Source of the DNA: Klebsiella aerogenes
Lineage (GTDB): Bacteria > Pseudomonadota > Gammaproteobacteria > Enterobacterales > Enterobacteriaceae
Length of the DNA stretch: 64,000 nt
NCBI GenBank assembly: GCA_029027985.1
Contig: CP119076.1
Span: 1,674,001-1,738,000, forward strand
Direction of reading: 5' to 3'
Below, piece by piece: positions 29,058 to 39,377 of this stretch (the stretch's first letter is position 1; each line of letters starts with the position of its first letter). Made by a program: the position numbers and the translations under genes. The notes below the pieces were generated by a model. It was given only the letters and a program-made list of their open reading frames with translations, was not told the DNA's origin and ran no database searches.

Positions 29058-30464
29058 ATGTCCAAGCAGCAGATCGGGGTTGTCGGTATGGCAGTGATGG
29101 GGCGCAACCTTGCGCTCAACATCGAGAGCCGTGGTTATACTGTCTCCGTTTTCAACCGCTCCCGTGAAAAGACTGAAGAAGTGATTGCCGAGAACCCGGG
29201 TAAGAAGCTGGTCCCACATTATACAGTTCAAGAGTTTGTTGAATCACTCGAAACCCCGCGCCGTATCTTGTTAATGGTGAAAGCAGGGGCAGGCACTGAT
29301 AGTGCCATCAACTCCCTGAAACCATATCTGGACAAGGGTGACATCATCATTGATGGTGGCAATACCTTCTTCCAGGACACCATTCGCCGTAATCGTGAGC
29401 TTTCAGCGGAAGGTTTCAACTTCATCGGTACTGGCGTATCCGGTGGGGAAGAGGGGGCACTGAAAGGTCCTTCAATCATGCCTGGCGGGCAGAAAGAAGC
29501 TTACGAGCTGGTTGCTCCAATTCTTAAGCAGATTGCAGCTGTCGCAGAAGATGGCGAGCCGTGCGTAACCTACATTGGTGCGGATGGGGCTGGTCATTAT
29601 GTCAAAATGGTGCACAACGGTATTGAATATGGAGACATGCAACTAATTGCAGAAGCCTATGCGTTGCTGAAAGGCGGTCTGACATTGTCTAATGAGGAGT
29701 TGGCACAGACTTTTGCCGAATGGAACAAAGGTGAATTAAATAGTTACCTGATTGATATAACCAAAGATATCTTCACCAAGAAGGATGAAGAAGATAAATA
29801 CCTCGTCGACGTGATTCTTGATGAAGCCGCGAACAAAGGCACCGGTAAGTGGACCAGCCAGAGCTCACTAGACCTGGGTGAACCATTATCTCTGATTACC
29901 GAATCCGTATTTGCTCGATATATCTCCTCCCTGAAAGAGCAGCGTGTTGCAGCTTCAAAGATCCTTACCGGGCCGCAAGCGAAGACTGCAGGCGATAAAT
30001 CAGAGTTTATCGAGAAAGTTCGTCGCGCATTGTATCTGGGCAAAATCGTCTCTTACGCGCAGGGTTTCTCACAACTGCGCGCAGCGTCTGATGAATACAA
30101 CTGGGATCTGAACTACGGCGAGATCGCTAAAATTTTCCGTGCAGGGTGTATCATCCGCGCTCAGTTCCTGCAGAAGATCACTGATGCCTATGAGCAAAAT
30201 GCTGACATTGCTAACCTGCTACTAGCTCCTTACTTCAAGCAAATCGCCGATGATTATCAACAAGCGCTTCGCGATGTCGTTGCTTACGCTGTGCAGAATG
30301 GCATTCCGGTTCCGACCTTCTCTGCGGCCATCGCTTACTACGATAGCTATCGTTCTGCAGTTCTGCCTGCAAACCTGATTCAGGCACAGCGTGACTATTT
30401 CGGTGCTCATACTTATAAGCGTACCGATAAAGAAGGTGTATTCCATACCGAGTGGTTAGATTAA
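29058..30464 (+). CDS. gnd: 6-phosphogluconate dehydrogenase, decarboxylating
   Basis: Converts 6-phosphogluconate to ribulose-5-phosphate, making NADPH; pentose phosphate pathway, cytoplasm. Length 468, as in E. coli. NADP-binding motif [20 protein letters not shown] at the N-terminus, substrate/catalytic region [20 protein letters not shown] with Lys and Asn of KMVHN, and [18 protein letters not shown] at the C-terminus. Housekeeping gene placed inside the surface-polysaccharide region, so it is often exchanged with it. Followed by a strong terminator that ends the capsule operon here. Confidence 0.97.
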   Translation: MSKQQIGVVGMAVMGRNLALNIESRGYTVSVFNRSREKTEEVIAENPGKKLVPHYTVQEFVESLETPRRILLMVKAGAGTDSAINSLKPYLDKGDIIIDGGNTFFQDTIRRNRELSAEGFNFIGTGVSGGEEGALKGPSIMPGGQKEAYELVAPILKQIAAVAEDGEPCVTYIGADGAGHYVKMVHNGIEYGDMQLIAEAYALLKGGLTLSNEELAQTFAEWNKGELNSYLIDITKDIFTKKDEEDKYLVDVILDEAANKGTGKWTSQSSLDLGEPLSLITESVFARYISSLKEQRVAASKILTGPQAKTAGDKSEFIEKVRRALYLGKIVSYAQGFSQLRAASDEYNWDLNYGEIAKIFRAGCIIRAQFLQKITDAYEQNADIANLLLAPYFKQIADDYQQALRDVVAYAVQNGIPVPTFSAAIAYYDSYRSAVLPANLIQAQRDYFGAHTYKRTDKEGVFHTEWLD

Positions 30465-30472
30465 TTCGCTGA

Positions 30473-30508
30473 TAATAACAACCTGACGAGAGTCAGGTTG
30501 TTATTTAA
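30473..30508 (+). terminator. Intrinsic terminator after gnd
   Basis: AATAACAACCTGAC (30473-30486) and GTCAGGTTGTTATT (30491-30504) form a perfect 14-bp stem with a GAGA tetraloop, followed by a short T-rich stretch. It separates gnd from manC-manB. Confidence 0.88.
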
Positions 30509-30683
30509 TTAGATTGTGTAGTATTTAATTAAAATTAATCCTCTTATCGAACGTATTATAACCTGCTATTCCACCTCTATATCAAGTTTTCTTCTTTTAC
30601 GATTTTAGTTGAATTTGTAAAAGAAGAAGTCATCATGTTCCATAACGTCATATTTAATATTTCATTTTATTAAGGATTGTATC

Positions 30684-32099
30684 ATGTTACTTCCTGTGAT
30701 TATGGCTGGTGGTACGGGTAGCCGTCTGTGGCCTATGTCTCGTGAACTCTATCCAAAACAGTTTCTCCGGCTGTACGGACAGAACTCCATGTTGCAGGAA
30801 ACCATTTCCCGCCTCTCCGGACTGGATATTCATGAACCCATGGTTATCTGTAACGAGGAGCACCGTTTTCTGGTGGCCGAACAGCTGCGACAGCTCAATA
30901 AGTTGTCGAAAAATATCATTCTTGAGCCGGTTGGCCGCAATACTGCCCCGGCGATTGCCCTCGCAGCCTTGCAGGCCACGCAGAATGGTGACGACCCACT
31001 GATGCTGGTGCTGGCGGCGGACCATATCATTAATAATCAGCTGGTTTTCCACGACGCTATCCGCGTGGCGGAGCAGTACGCGCAGGCCGGCCACCTGGTG
31101 ACCTTCGGTATCGTGCCGAACACCCCGGAAACCGGCTATGGCTATATCCAGCGCGGCGACGCGCTGGGGCAGGGGGAACACACCCCTTATCAGGTCGCCC
31201 GTTTTGTGGAGAAGCCTGACCTGGAGCGTGCACAGGCCTATCTTGCCTCCGGCGAATATTACTGGAACAGCGGCATGTTTATGTTCCGGGCGAAAAAGTA
31301 TCTCTCCGAGCTGGCAAAATTCCGTCCGGATATTCTGGAAGCCTGTACGGCCGCTGTCCGGGCCGCCGACTGCGGCAGCGACTTTATCAGTATCCCGCAT
31401 GACGTGTTCAGCGTCTGTCCGGATGAGTCCGTTGACTATGCAGTGATGGAAAAGACCGCCGATGCGGTGGTGGTGGGGCTGGATGCGGACTGGAGCGATG
31501 TCGGCTCCTGGTCTGCTCTGTGGGACGTCAGCCCGAAAGATGAGCAGGGCAATGTGATGACCGGGGATGCCTGGGTACACAACAGCCAGAACTGCTATAT
31601 CAACAGTGACGAGAAGCTGGTGGCGGCTATCGGCGTTGAGGACCTGGTGATTGTCAGCACCAAGGATGCAGTGCTGGTAATGAACAAAAACCGTTCCCAG
31701 GACGTGAAAAAGGTCGTGGAGTACCTGAAGACCAACCAGCGCAGCGAATACAAACGCCACCGCGAAATTTACCGGCCATGGGGACGTAGTGATGTTGTGG
31801 TGCAGACTCCACGCTTTAATGTCAACCGCATCACCGTCAAGCCAGGTGGAGCGTTCTCCATGCAGATGCATCACCACCGTGCCGAGCACTGGGTGATCCT
31901 TGCGGGTACGGGGCAGATAACGGTCAACGGTAAGCAGTTCCTGCTCACTGAAAACCAGTCTACGTTTATTCCCATAGGTGCTGAACATTGTCTGGAAAAC
32001 CCTGGACGTATCCCGCTGGAAGTGCTGGAAATTCAATCTGGATCCTATCTGGGCGAAGACGACATTATTCGTATTAAGGACCAGTACGGTCGTTGCTAA
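30684..32099 (+). CDS. manC: Mannose-1-phosphate guanylyltransferase (type II PMI/GMP)
   Basis: Makes GDP-mannose from mannose-1-phosphate and GTP; type II enzymes also have a phosphomannose isomerase domain. Length 471. Pyrophosphorylase motif [20 protein letters not shown] at the N-terminus, FVEKPD in the sugar-binding part, and a C-terminal cupin isomerase domain with [17 protein letters not shown] and [19 protein letters not shown] content is visibly higher than in gnd or the serotype genes. It stands with manB between gnd and ugd, the usual place in Klebsiella loci whose capsule contains mannose or fucose. No gmd or fucose synthetase is present, which argues for mannose. Confidence 0.96.
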   Translation: MLLPVIMAGGTGSRLWPMSRELYPKQFLRLYGQNSMLQETISRLSGLDIHEPMVICNEEHRFLVAEQLRQLNKLSKNIILEPVGRNTAPAIALAALQATQNGDDPLMLVLAADHIINNQLVFHDAIRVAEQYAQAGHLVTFGIVPNTPETGYGYIQRGDALGQGEHTPYQVARFVEKPDLERAQAYLASGEYYWNSGMFMFRAKKYLSELAKFRPDILEACTAAVRAADCGSDFISIPHDVFSVCPDESVDYAVMEKTADAVVVGLDADWSDVGSWSALWDVSPKDEQGNVMTGDAWVHNSQNCYINSDEKLVAAIGVEDLVIVSTKDAVLVMNKNRSQDVKKVVEYLKTNQRSEYKRHREIYRPWGRSDVVVQTPRFNVNRITVKPGGAFSMQMHHHRAEHWVILAGTGQITVNGKQFLLTENQSTFIPIGAEHCLENPGRIPLEVLEIQSGSYLGEDDIIRIKDQYGRC

Positions 32100-32121
32100 T
32101 TTGTATTTAAGGATTAAATAG

Positions 32122-33492
32122 ATGGCACAATTAAACTGTTTTAAAGCCTACGATATTCGCGGTGAACTGGGCGAAGAATTAAACGAAGATATCGCCTATC
32201 GCATAGGGCGTGCTTACGGCGAGTTCCTGAAGCCAAAACAGGTTGTGGTGGGCGGCGATGTCCGACTGACCAGCGAGTCCCTGAAGCTGGCTCTGGCGAA
32301 TGGCCTGATGGATGCGGGAACCGACGTGCTGGATATTGGTCTGAGCGGCACTGAAGAAATTTACTTTGCTACCTTCCATCTGGGTGTGGATGGCGGGATA
32401 GAGGTGACGGCGAGCCACAACCCGATGAACTATAACGGGATGAAGCTGGTGCGGGAAAACGCGAAACCCATCAGCGGCGATACCGGGTTGCGCGATATTC
32501 AGCGTCTGGCGGAAGAGAACCAGTTTGCGCCAGTGGACGCATCCCGTCGCGGCACGCTGCGCCAGGTTTCGATTCTTCAGGCGTACGTGGACCACCTGAT
32601 GGGCTACGTGAACCTGGCCAACTTTACCCGTCCGCTGAAGCTGGTGGTTAACTCCGGCAACGGCGCAGCCGGGCATGTGATTGATGAAGTGGAAAAACGT
32701 TTTGCGGCTGCGGGCGTACCGGTGACCTTTGTTAAGGTGCATCACCAGCCGGACGGCAACTTTCCGAACGGTATCCCGAACCCACTGCTGCCGGAGTGCC
32801 GCCAGGACAGCGCGGACGCGGTGCGCGAGCACGGTGCGGATATGGGCATCGCCTTTGATGGTGACTTCGACCGCTGTTTTATGTTTGATAATGATGCGGA
32901 ATTTATTGAAGGGTATTATATCGTTGGACTGCTGGCGGATGCATTCCTGCAGAAGCAGCCAGGTGCAAAAATTATCCATGACCCACGGCTGACGTGGAAC
33001 ACAATGGATATCGTGACCCGCAGCGGTGGAATACCAGTGATGTCAAAGACGGGACATGCGTTCATTAAAGAGCGGATGCGCCAGGAGGACGCGATTTACG
33101 GCGGGGAGATGAGTGCGCATCACTATTTCCGTGATTTCGCCTACTGCGACAGCGGGATGATTCCGTGGCTGCTGGTGGCGGAGCTGCTGTGTGTGAAGAA
33201 CAGCCCGTTGAAGGAGTTGGTAGCGGATCGCCAGGAAGCCTTTCCTGCTTCCGGTGAAATAAACCGTAAGCTTGCGAACGCAGGAGCGGCGATTGCTCGC
33301 GTCCGTGAATGCTTTGAGGCGGATGCCGTTAACGTGGATACCACTGACGGTATCAGTATTGAATACCCAGAGTGGCGTTTTAACCTGCGTAGCTCGAACA
33401 CCGAGCCGGTGGTACGTCTCAACGTGGAGTCAAAAGCAGACAATGCTTTAATGAAGGCCAAAACAGAAGAATTATTAAATCTTCTTAAATAG
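32122..33492 (+). CDS. manB: Phosphomannomutase
   Basis: Interconverts mannose-6-phosphate and mannose-1-phosphate, feeding ManC. Length 456. Phosphohexomutase motifs: [15 protein letters not shown] with the phospho-serine, metal loop [10 protein letters not shown], sugar loop [13 protein letters not shown] and phosphate loop [12 protein letters not shown]. Starts 22 bp after manC in the same direction, hence one transcription unit, and shares its higher GC content. Confidence 0.96.
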   Translation: MAQLNCFKAYDIRGELGEELNEDIAYRIGRAYGEFLKPKQVVVGGDVRLTSESLKLALANGLMDAGTDVLDIGLSGTEEIYFATFHLGVDGGIEVTASHNPMNYNGMKLVRENAKPISGDTGLRDIQRLAEENQFAPVDASRRGTLRQVSILQAYVDHLMGYVNLANFTRPLKLVVNSGNGAAGHVIDEVEKRFAAAGVPVTFVKVHHQPDGNFPNGIPNPLLPECRQDSADAVREHGADMGIAFDGDFDRCFMFDNDAEFIEGYYIVGLLADAFLQKQPGAKIIHDPRLTWNTMDIVTRSGGIPVMSKTGHAFIKERMRQEDAIYGGEMSAHHYFRDFAYCDSGMIPWLLVAELLCVKNSPLKELVADRQEAFPASGEINRKLANAGAAIARVRECFEADAVNVDTTDGISIEYPEWRFNLRSSNTEPVVRLNVESKADNALMKAKTEELLNLLK

Positions 33493-33507
33493 AACTTATT
33501 CTGCATC

Positions 33508-33558
33508 AGAGCTATAAAGTCTGATATGTAGGGCTGCGCGTCACTTTATGGCTCTTTC
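33508..33558 (+). terminator. Hairpin terminator after manB
   Basis: AGAGCTATAAAGT (33508-33520) pairs with ACTTTATGGCTCT (33543-33555) over 13 bp, including one G-U pair, with a 22-base loop and a short TT-C-TT tail. A moderately likely terminator. Confidence 0.6.
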
Positions 33559-33656
33559 TTGACATCCCATCTTCTCGAGAGTAAAACCGCCACAAGTGTT
33601 GATTACCAGGGTGGCTAATATGCTACCGTCCAGTTAACTGATTAAAGTGTGATCGA

Positions 33657-34823
33657 ATGAAAATTACTATTTCCGGTACAGGCTATGTAGGATTATCAAA
33701 TGGCGTACTGATCGCCCAACACCACGAAGTGGTTGCACTAGATATCGTACCAGCCAAAGTTGATATGCTTAACCAGAAGATCTCCCCGATTGTGGACAAA
33801 GAGATTCAGGAATATCTGGCAGAAAAACCGTTAAACTTCCGTGCCACCACGGATAAACACGACGCGTATCGTAATGCCGACTACGTTATCATTGCTACTC
33901 CGACTGACTACGATCCAAAAACAAACTATTTCAATACCTCCACGGTGGAAGCCGTTATCCGTGATGTCACGGAGATCAATCCGAACGCGGTGATGATCAT
34001 AAAATCGACCATCCCGGTTGGTTTCACCCGTGATATCAAAGAACGTTTAGGGATTGATAATGTTATTTTCTCCCCTGAGTTCTTGCGTGAAGGTCGTGCT
34101 TTGTACGACAATTTGCATCCGTCGCGTATTGTGATCGGTGAGCGTTCAGCACGGGCCGAACGTTTTGCAAATCTGTTAAAAGAAGGTGCGATCAAGCAGG
34201 ATATCCCAACCCTGTTTACCGATTCGACTGAAGCGGAAGCGATCAAACTATTCGCTAATACCTACCTTGCTCTACGCGTTGCGTATTTCAACGAACTGGA
34301 CAGCTATGCTGAAAGCCAGGGACTCAATAGTAAGCAGATCATTGAAGGTGTATGCCTGGATCCGCGTATTGGGAACCACTATAACAACCCATCCTTTGGC
34401 TATGGTGGTTACTGCTTACCAAAAGACACCAAGCAGTTGTTGGCGAACTATGAGTCGGTACCAAACAATATTATTTCTGCTATTGTCGATGCTAACCGAA
34501 CCCGAAAAGATTTTATTGCTGATTCTATTCTGGCTCGTAAACCAAAAGTCGTTGGCGTATATCGTCTGATTATGAAGAGTGGGTCAGATAATTTCCGCGC
34601 TTCCTCCATTCAGGGGATCATGAAAAGAATTAAGGCAAAAGGGATCCCTGTTATTATCTATGAACCAGTGATGAAAGAAGATGAATTCTTCAACTCGCGT
34701 GTGGTTCGGGATCTTGATGCTTTCAAACAAGAAGCTGATGTCATCATCTCTAACCGTATGGCGGAAGAGTTAGACGATGTACAGGATAAAGTCTATACTC
34801 GCGACCTGTTCGGTAATGACTGA
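33657..34823 (+). CDS. ugd: UDP-glucose 6-dehydrogenase
   Basis: Oxidises UDP-glucose to UDP-glucuronate with two NAD, in the cytoplasm. Length 388. Rossmann motif [20 protein letters not shown], hinge and catalytic regions [15 protein letters not shown] and [31 protein letters not shown] (with the nucleophilic cysteine in GGYCLPKD). Supplies UDP-GlcA for the capsule and, through uge, UDP-GalA for the LPS core. It is a conserved right border of Klebsiella capsule loci. Confidence 0.97.
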   Translation: MKITISGTGYVGLSNGVLIAQHHEVVALDIVPAKVDMLNQKISPIVDKEIQEYLAEKPLNFRATTDKHDAYRNADYVIIATPTDYDPKTNYFNTSTVEAVIRDVTEINPNAVMIIKSTIPVGFTRDIKERLGIDNVIFSPEFLREGRALYDNLHPSRIVIGERSARAERFANLLKEGAIKQDIPTLFTDSTEAEAIKLFANTYLALRVAYFNELDSYAESQGLNSKQIIEGVCLDPRIGNHYNNPSFGYGGYCLPKDTKQLLANYESVPNNIISAIVDANRTRKDFIADSILARKPKVVGVYRLIMKSGSDNFRASSIQGIMKRIKAKGIPVIIYEPVMKEDEFFNSRVVRDLDAFKQEADVIISNRMAEELDDVQDKVYTRDLFGND

Positions 34824-34834
34824 TTAACCTCTCT

Positions 34835-34877
34835 TGATGGTAGTACGCTAAATAGTGCTGTTTAGCGACTACCATCA
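34835..34877. terminator. Long hairpin after ugd (possible terminator)
   Basis: TGATGGTAGT-A-CGCTAAA (34835-34852) pairs with TTTAGCGACTACCATCA (34861-34877), 17 bp with one bulged A and an 8-base loop. Neither strand has a proper T run, so it may act in mRNA stability or weak termination. Confidence 0.5.
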
Positions 34878-35483
34878 AAAATCTGGTGTTCCTCTTTGTA
34901 TCCTCTCCAGCAAACCTACCATTGCCCCTTTAAATAAGCCAATAAATACCTGAGAGTATTGTATGCAGCAGATGCGATATGCTGGTATCAATACCCCCAC
35001 TATCCCGATGTTTGAAAATGTACCTATCTTCTCTTTGTGAAAGTAAGTTTATTTTTTCTTCTGTCTTTTATATAAGAAAAAAGGGAAAAGACGGCAGTAG
35101 CTAAAAGTATGGCAGCGATAACTAAGAAAAATAGATTCTCCATAATTTTTACCAGAGTATGAGTGTTGATATGCTCCATTACGGTAAACATAATGGCTGG
35201 CTATGCTGTGCGGCATTGTCTCTGACAATATACCCTGGTTTTGAGAATAATCCTATATCCAGTTTGCTTATGGGGGTAGCAGTTTAAAATTCTCCGTAGG
35301 AATAGCAGTGAAGCATATTGTATGTGTTCTAAATTAGAATAGAGCAAAAAGACAATGAATAAAGAACCAAAAGAGAATTTAATCGATAGGTATGATTATG
35401 ACGGCCAAATGAATATTATATGGAACATAATAATGTAACAGAACCGCTATCTGGCCAGAACGGTTCTGTCTCCGAAATGACTA
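34878..35483. other. ugd-uge spacer
   Basis: Apart from the 39-residue membrane peptide on the minus strand, no gene is seen in these 600 bp. The sequence is AT-rich and probably contains the end of the uge transcript and of the capsule cluster. Confidence 0.5.
35024..35143 (-). CDS. Putative 39-residue single-pass membrane peptide
   Basis: On the minus strand between ugd and uge an ATG frame encodes a 39-residue peptide opening MENLFFLVIAAILLATAVFS. Residues 4-24 are a clear membrane helix; the rest (SYIKDRRKNKLTFTKRR) is strongly basic, so the C-terminus should face the cytoplasm. The ribosome site is weak (GGT about 9 bases upstream). I recall short hydrophobic peptides annotated simply as small membrane protein near this place in Klebsiella, but I cannot name a function. 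Evidence is composition and topology only; conservation of the frame in related genomes would decide it. Confidence 0.55.
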   Translation of the reverse strand: MENLFFLVIAAILLATAVFSLFSYIKDRRKNKLTFTKRR

Positions 35484-36488
35484 TTAGACGGTATAATACC
35501 CTTTATACCACTCCACGAAGTTTTTTACTCCTTCCTTGACCGTGGTTTGCGGTTTGAAACCAACAAGGTCATACAGCGGCTGTGTTTCAGCGCTGGTCTC
35601 CAGCACATCGCCAGGCTGCATCGGCATCATGTTTTTCTTCGCTTCCATCCCCATAGCCTCTTCCAGCGCAGTAATGTAGTCCATCAATTCGACCGGTGAG
35701 CTGTTACCGATGTTGTACACCCGAAAAGGTGCTGAACTGGTTGCCGGTGAGCCGGTTTCAACAGTCCAATTTGGATCTGCCTGAGGAATTACATTCTGGA
35801 CGCGGACTACGGCCTCTGCAATATCATCAATATAGGTGAAATCGCGTTTCATCTTGCCATAGTTGTATACGTCGATACTTTTCCCTTCCAACATGGCTTT
35901 CGTAAATTTAAATAAGGCCATGTCCGGGCGTCCCCACGGCCCATATACGGTGAAGAATCGCAGCCCGGTGGTTGGGATACCGTAAAGGTGTGCGTAGGTA
36001 TGCGCCATCAACTCATTGGCTTTTTTAGTCGCGGCATACAGCGATACCGGGTGGTCGACAGAATCATCGGTCGAGAACGGCATCTTTCGGTTTAAACCAT
36101 AAACTGAACTGGATGAGGCGTAGACCAAATGCTGCACTTTATGATGGCGGCAGCCTTCCAGAATATTGAGAAAGCCCATCAGGTTCGCGTCGGCATAGGC
36201 ATGTGGGTTTTCCAACGAGTAGCGCACTCCAGCCTGTGCGGCGAGGTGTACGACACGATCAAACTTTTCTGCAGCGAAAAGTTTCGCCATACCTTCGCGA
36301 TCGGCAATATCCAGTTTGACGAAACTGAATAAGGGATAATCCAGAAGGTCCAGCCGAGCTTGCTTAAGGTTAACATCATAGTAGTCATTCATGTTATCGA
36401 TACCGATAACGGTATGACCAGCCTCAAGAAGGCGCTGACTGACATGGAAGCCGACAAAGCCTGCAGCTCCAGTGACCAAAAATTTCAT
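35484..36488 (-). CDS. uge: UDP-glucuronate/galacturonate 4-epimerase
   Basis: Interconverts UDP-glucuronate and UDP-galacturonate; in K. pneumoniae this supplies galacturonate for the LPS core and uge mutants are altered in LPS and capsule. Length 334. Short-chain dehydrogenase/epimerase fold: NAD motif FLVTGAAGFVGFHVSQRLLE, ASSSSVYGLNRKMPFSTDDS, the catalytic YAATKKANEL (Tyr-x3-Lys), and FTVYGPWGRPDMALFKF. Read on the minus strand, convergent with ugd and divergent from the rml operon. Confidence 0.95.
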   Translation of the reverse strand: MKFLVTGAAGFVGFHVSQRLLEAGHTVIGIDNMNDYYDVNLKQARLDLLDYPLFSFVKLDIADREGMAKLFAAEKFDRVVHLAAQAGVRYSLENPHAYADANLMGFLNILEGCRHHKVQHLVYASSSSVYGLNRKMPFSTDDSVDHPVSLYAATKKANELMAHTYAHLYGIPTTGLRFFTVYGPWGRPDMALFKFTKAMLEGKSIDVYNYGKMKRDFTYIDDIAEAVVRVQNVIPQADPNWTVETGSPATSSAPFRVYNIGNSSPVELMDYITALEEAMGMEAKKNMMPMQPGDVLETSAETQPLYDLVGFKPQTTVKEGVKNFVEWYKGYYTV

Positions 36489-37397
36489 TCTTTCCTCCGG
36501 GATTGTTTTTCCCCGTTATACATAACCACCGATTTTACACTGGCTTGGGGTTTGGGTCATCCGCTTTGCTTTTGCCGGGAAAGAGTAACACCGAAGGTGT
36601 ATTTGTCATGGTTTAAAATGGTTATCCAGGCAAATGAAATTTATTATCACTAAGGCTTTTTTGCTTTCAAATTATTGTTTTATTTGTGTATTTTTATGAG
36701 TTAATCGGCTGGTGTGGTTTACAAAAGATAAAAACTATGCCGTCGTTGACCTGCTCCCCGTCGATTAATACATCGTGATATCAGAAGGTATATATTTTGA
36801 GCGTTACAGCGATGAATTGTATATTGGTTTTAATAATTGTTAGCAATCTATCGATTACAAACTCATCGAATCATAACATTATGATTGTATTGGCAAATAT
36901 CATTTTTTGGTTTTTTTGAACAGCATTCCTATCTTATGCATTTTCATTTTTATTCTTGTAGAGCAGGGTTATAATGCGGGCTGCTGGGGAGCAGGAATGC
37001 GACTTTTTCTTGATTCAACACTTTGATATATATGAAAAATGAGTGATAATTCAACTCTATAGACTCAGTGTCTTCCCTACGGGAGTAAGTCATTGCATTA
37101 AATTGGCTAATTGAGAAAGTCCTGATAGTACGAATGGGATGAAAACTGGACAGTAGCGTGGCCCAACCATAATAAAAGTAAACCCCTTGTTTAACCAGTC
37201 ACTGTTTTAGTCGTTGGTTGAGAAGGGGGGAAAGAGGGCACAGATGCTAGCTGTTTGGAACGGTGCTCTGGCACCATCCAGGCATAACAACACAAATTAT
37301 GACGCGCTTTGGTTGCGATAGCCAATGGCGGTAGCGTGCCTTCAATTTATGACGGTGCCGGTAAATGTGTTTAACTAATTGAAAGTTGAGATAAAGT
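36489..37397. promoter_or_regulatory. Divergent promoter region of uge and the O-antigen operon
   Basis: About 910 bp with no credible gene between the divergent uge and rmlB starts. The middle part (36640-36960) is very AT-rich. Close to rmlB it carries a JUMPstart-like element with a perfect ops core (separate entry), leaving about 60 bp of leader. I could not identify a single convincing -10/-35 pair. Confidence 0.7.
37311..37338 (+). promoter_or_regulatory. Second JUMPstart-like element with ops core, ahead of the O-antigen operon
   Basis: GGTTGCGATAGCCAATGGCG (37311-37330) is a variant of the JUMPstart consensus with mismatches and a short gap, but the ops core GGCGGTAGCGTG (37327-37338) is complete. 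It lies 60 bp before rmlB in the direction of transcription. The O locus should therefore be an RfaH target independent of the capsule operon. Confidence 0.85.
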
Positions 37398-38462
37398 ATG
37401 AAGATCCTTGTCACCGGTGGTGCCGGTTTTATTGGCTCAGCCGTTGTTCGTCATATCATTGAAAATACCCAGGATACAGTGCGCGTCATGGATTGTCTGA
37501 CTTATGCCGGCAACCTTGAGTCACTGAGCCCAGTGGCCGGTAATGCGCGTTACTCTTTTTCTCAGACCGATATTACTGATGCCGATGCAGTAGCCGTTCA
37601 GTTCAATGATTTCCAGCCGGATATCGTGATGCACCTTGCAGCGGAGAGCCATGTTGACCGCTCCATTGATGGCCCGGCAGCGTTTATCCAGACTAACCTG
37701 ATTGGGACCTTCACACTGCTGGAAGCCGCCCGTCAGCACTATGTGTCGCTGCCTGATGAGAAAAAACAGAGCTTCCGTTTCCATCACATTTCCACTGATG
37801 AAGTGTATGGCGACCTGCATGGCACGGATGATCTGTTTACCGAAACGACTCCCTACGCGCCAAGCAGTCCGTACTCAGCTTCGAAGGCTGGCAGCGATCA
37901 CCTGGTCCGCGCCTGGAACCGTACCTACGGCCTGCCGGTGGTGGTGACTAACTGCTCTAACAACTATGGCCCGTACCACTTCCCGGAAAAACTGATCCCT
38001 TTGACCATCCTCAACGCTCTGGCGGGTAAACCACTGCCGGTGTACGGCAATGGTGAGCAGATCCGCGACTGGCTGTATGTTGAAGATCATGCTCGCGCGC
38101 TATATAAAGTTGCGACACAAGGGCTGAGCGGTGAAACCTATAACATTGGTGGTCATAACGAGCGTAAAAACATTGATGTTGTGCGTACCATCTGTGCCAT
38201 TCTGGATAAGATCGTGGCGGACAAACCGGGCAACATCAGCCAGTTCGCCGACCTCATCACCTTTGTCACCGACCGCCCAGGACACGACCTACGTTATGCC
38301 ATCGATGCGACGAAAATCCAGCGTGATCTGGGCTGGGTGCCGGAAGAGACCTTTGAAAGCGGGATCGAGAAAACAGTCCACTGGTATCTGAATAATCGCA
38401 CCTGGTGGCAGCGTGTTCTGGATGGTTCTTACGCTGGCGAACGTCTTGGCCTGAATAATTAA
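37398..38462 (+). CDS. rmlB: dTDP-glucose 4,6-dehydratase
   Basis: Second step of dTDP-L-rhamnose synthesis: dTDP-glucose to dTDP-4-keto-6-deoxyglucose. Length 354. NAD motif [29 protein letters not shown], catalytic [15 protein letters not shown] (Tyr-x3-Lys) and [20 protein letters not shown]. First gene of the O-antigen operon, 14 bp ahead of rmlA. Confidence 0.97.
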   Translation: MKILVTGGAGFIGSAVVRHIIENTQDTVRVMDCLTYAGNLESLSPVAGNARYSFSQTDITDADAVAVQFNDFQPDIVMHLAAESHVDRSIDGPAAFIQTNLIGTFTLLEAARQHYVSLPDEKKQSFRFHHISTDEVYGDLHGTDDLFTETTPYAPSSPYSASKAGSDHLVRAWNRTYGLPVVVTNCSNNYGPYHFPEKLIPLTILNALAGKPLPVYGNGEQIRDWLYVEDHARALYKVATQGLSGETYNIGGHNERKNIDVVRTICAILDKIVADKPGNISQFADLITFVTDRPGHDLRYAIDATKIQRDLGWVPEETFESGIEKTVHWYLNNRTWWQRVLDGSYAGERLGLNN

Positions 38463-38476
38463 AGAAGGATCTGCAA

Positions 38477-39346
38477 ATGAAAGGTATTGTTCTGGCCGGT
38501 GGTTCCGGTACTCGTCTGTATCCGATTACGCAGGGCGTCTCCAAACAACTGCTGCCGATTTACGATAAGCCAATGATTTTCTACCCAGTATCGGTACTGA
38601 TGCTGGCGGGTATTCGCGATATTCTGGTCATTACCACGCCGGAAGATATGCCAGCATTCCAGCGCCTGCTGGGCGATGGTTCTCAGTTTGGCGTCAATTT
38701 CAGTTATGCCATTCAACCGTCGCCAGATGGTCTGGCGCAGGCCTTTATTATTGGCGAGAAATTTATCGGCAATGATTCCTGCGCACTGGTATTGGGTGAC
38801 AATATCTATTTCGGTCAGAGTTTTGGTAAGAAATTGGAAGCCGCTGCAGCGAAAACATCAGGTGCTACCGTTTTCGGTTATCAGGTGTTGGATCCGGAAC
38901 GTTTCGGCGTGGTGGAGTTTGATGAAAACTACAAGGCGCTGTCGATAGAAGAGAAACCGCTGAAGCCGAAATCCGATTGGGCTGTCACCGGACTCTATTT
39001 CTACGATAACAATGTCGTAGAAATGGCTAAAGAGGTGCGTCCTTCTGCGCGCGGTGAGCTGGAAATCACGACCCTGAACCAAATGTATCTGGCGCGCGGC
39101 GACCTGCAGGTTGAGCTGTTGGGGCGTGGGTTTGCCTGGCTGGATACGGGTACCCATGACAGCCTGATTGAAGCATCACAGTTTATTCATACCATCGAAA
39201 AACGCCAGGGTATGAAAGTGGCCTGTCTGGAAGAAATAGCGTATCGCAATAAATGGTTGTCGGCGGAAGGCGTAGCGGCTCAGGCTGAACGTCTTAAGAA
39301 GACGGAATATGGTGCCTATCTGAAGCGCCTGCTGAATGAAGATTAA
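38477..39346 (+). CDS. rmlA: Glucose-1-phosphate thymidylyltransferase
   Basis: First step of dTDP-L-rhamnose synthesis: glucose-1-phosphate and dTTP to dTDP-glucose. Length 289. Nucleotide loop [37 protein letters not shown], and the substrate region [24 protein letters not shown] segment ([20 protein letters not shown]). Ribosome site AAGAAGGA upstream. Order rmlB-rmlA-rmlD is unusual only in that rmlC stands apart. Confidence 0.97.
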   Translation: MKGIVLAGGSGTRLYPITQGVSKQLLPIYDKPMIFYPVSVLMLAGIRDILVITTPEDMPAFQRLLGDGSQFGVNFSYAIQPSPDGLAQAFIIGEKFIGNDSCALVLGDNIYFGQSFGKKLEAAAAKTSGATVFGYQVLDPERFGVVEFDENYKALSIEEKPLKPKSDWAVTGLYFYDNNVVEMAKEVRPSARGELEITTLNQMYLARGDLQVELLGRGFAWLDTGTHDSLIEASQFIHTIEKRQGMKVACLEEIAYRNKWLSAEGVAAQAERLKKTEYGAYLKRLLNED

Positions 39347-39377
39347 TCGTCCTTCCGGCAATGACAGGATACAAATA

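Noticed and set aside
30687-32036. A 449-codon open frame on the minus strand opposite manC
   Set aside because: It is antisense to a complete, well-conserved manC. The high GC and codon bias of manC leave the opposite frame open by chance, and the translation shows no family features.
32179-32979. A 266-codon minus-strand frame opposite manB
   Set aside because: Shadow of manB, which has all phosphomannomutase motifs in the plus-strand frame.
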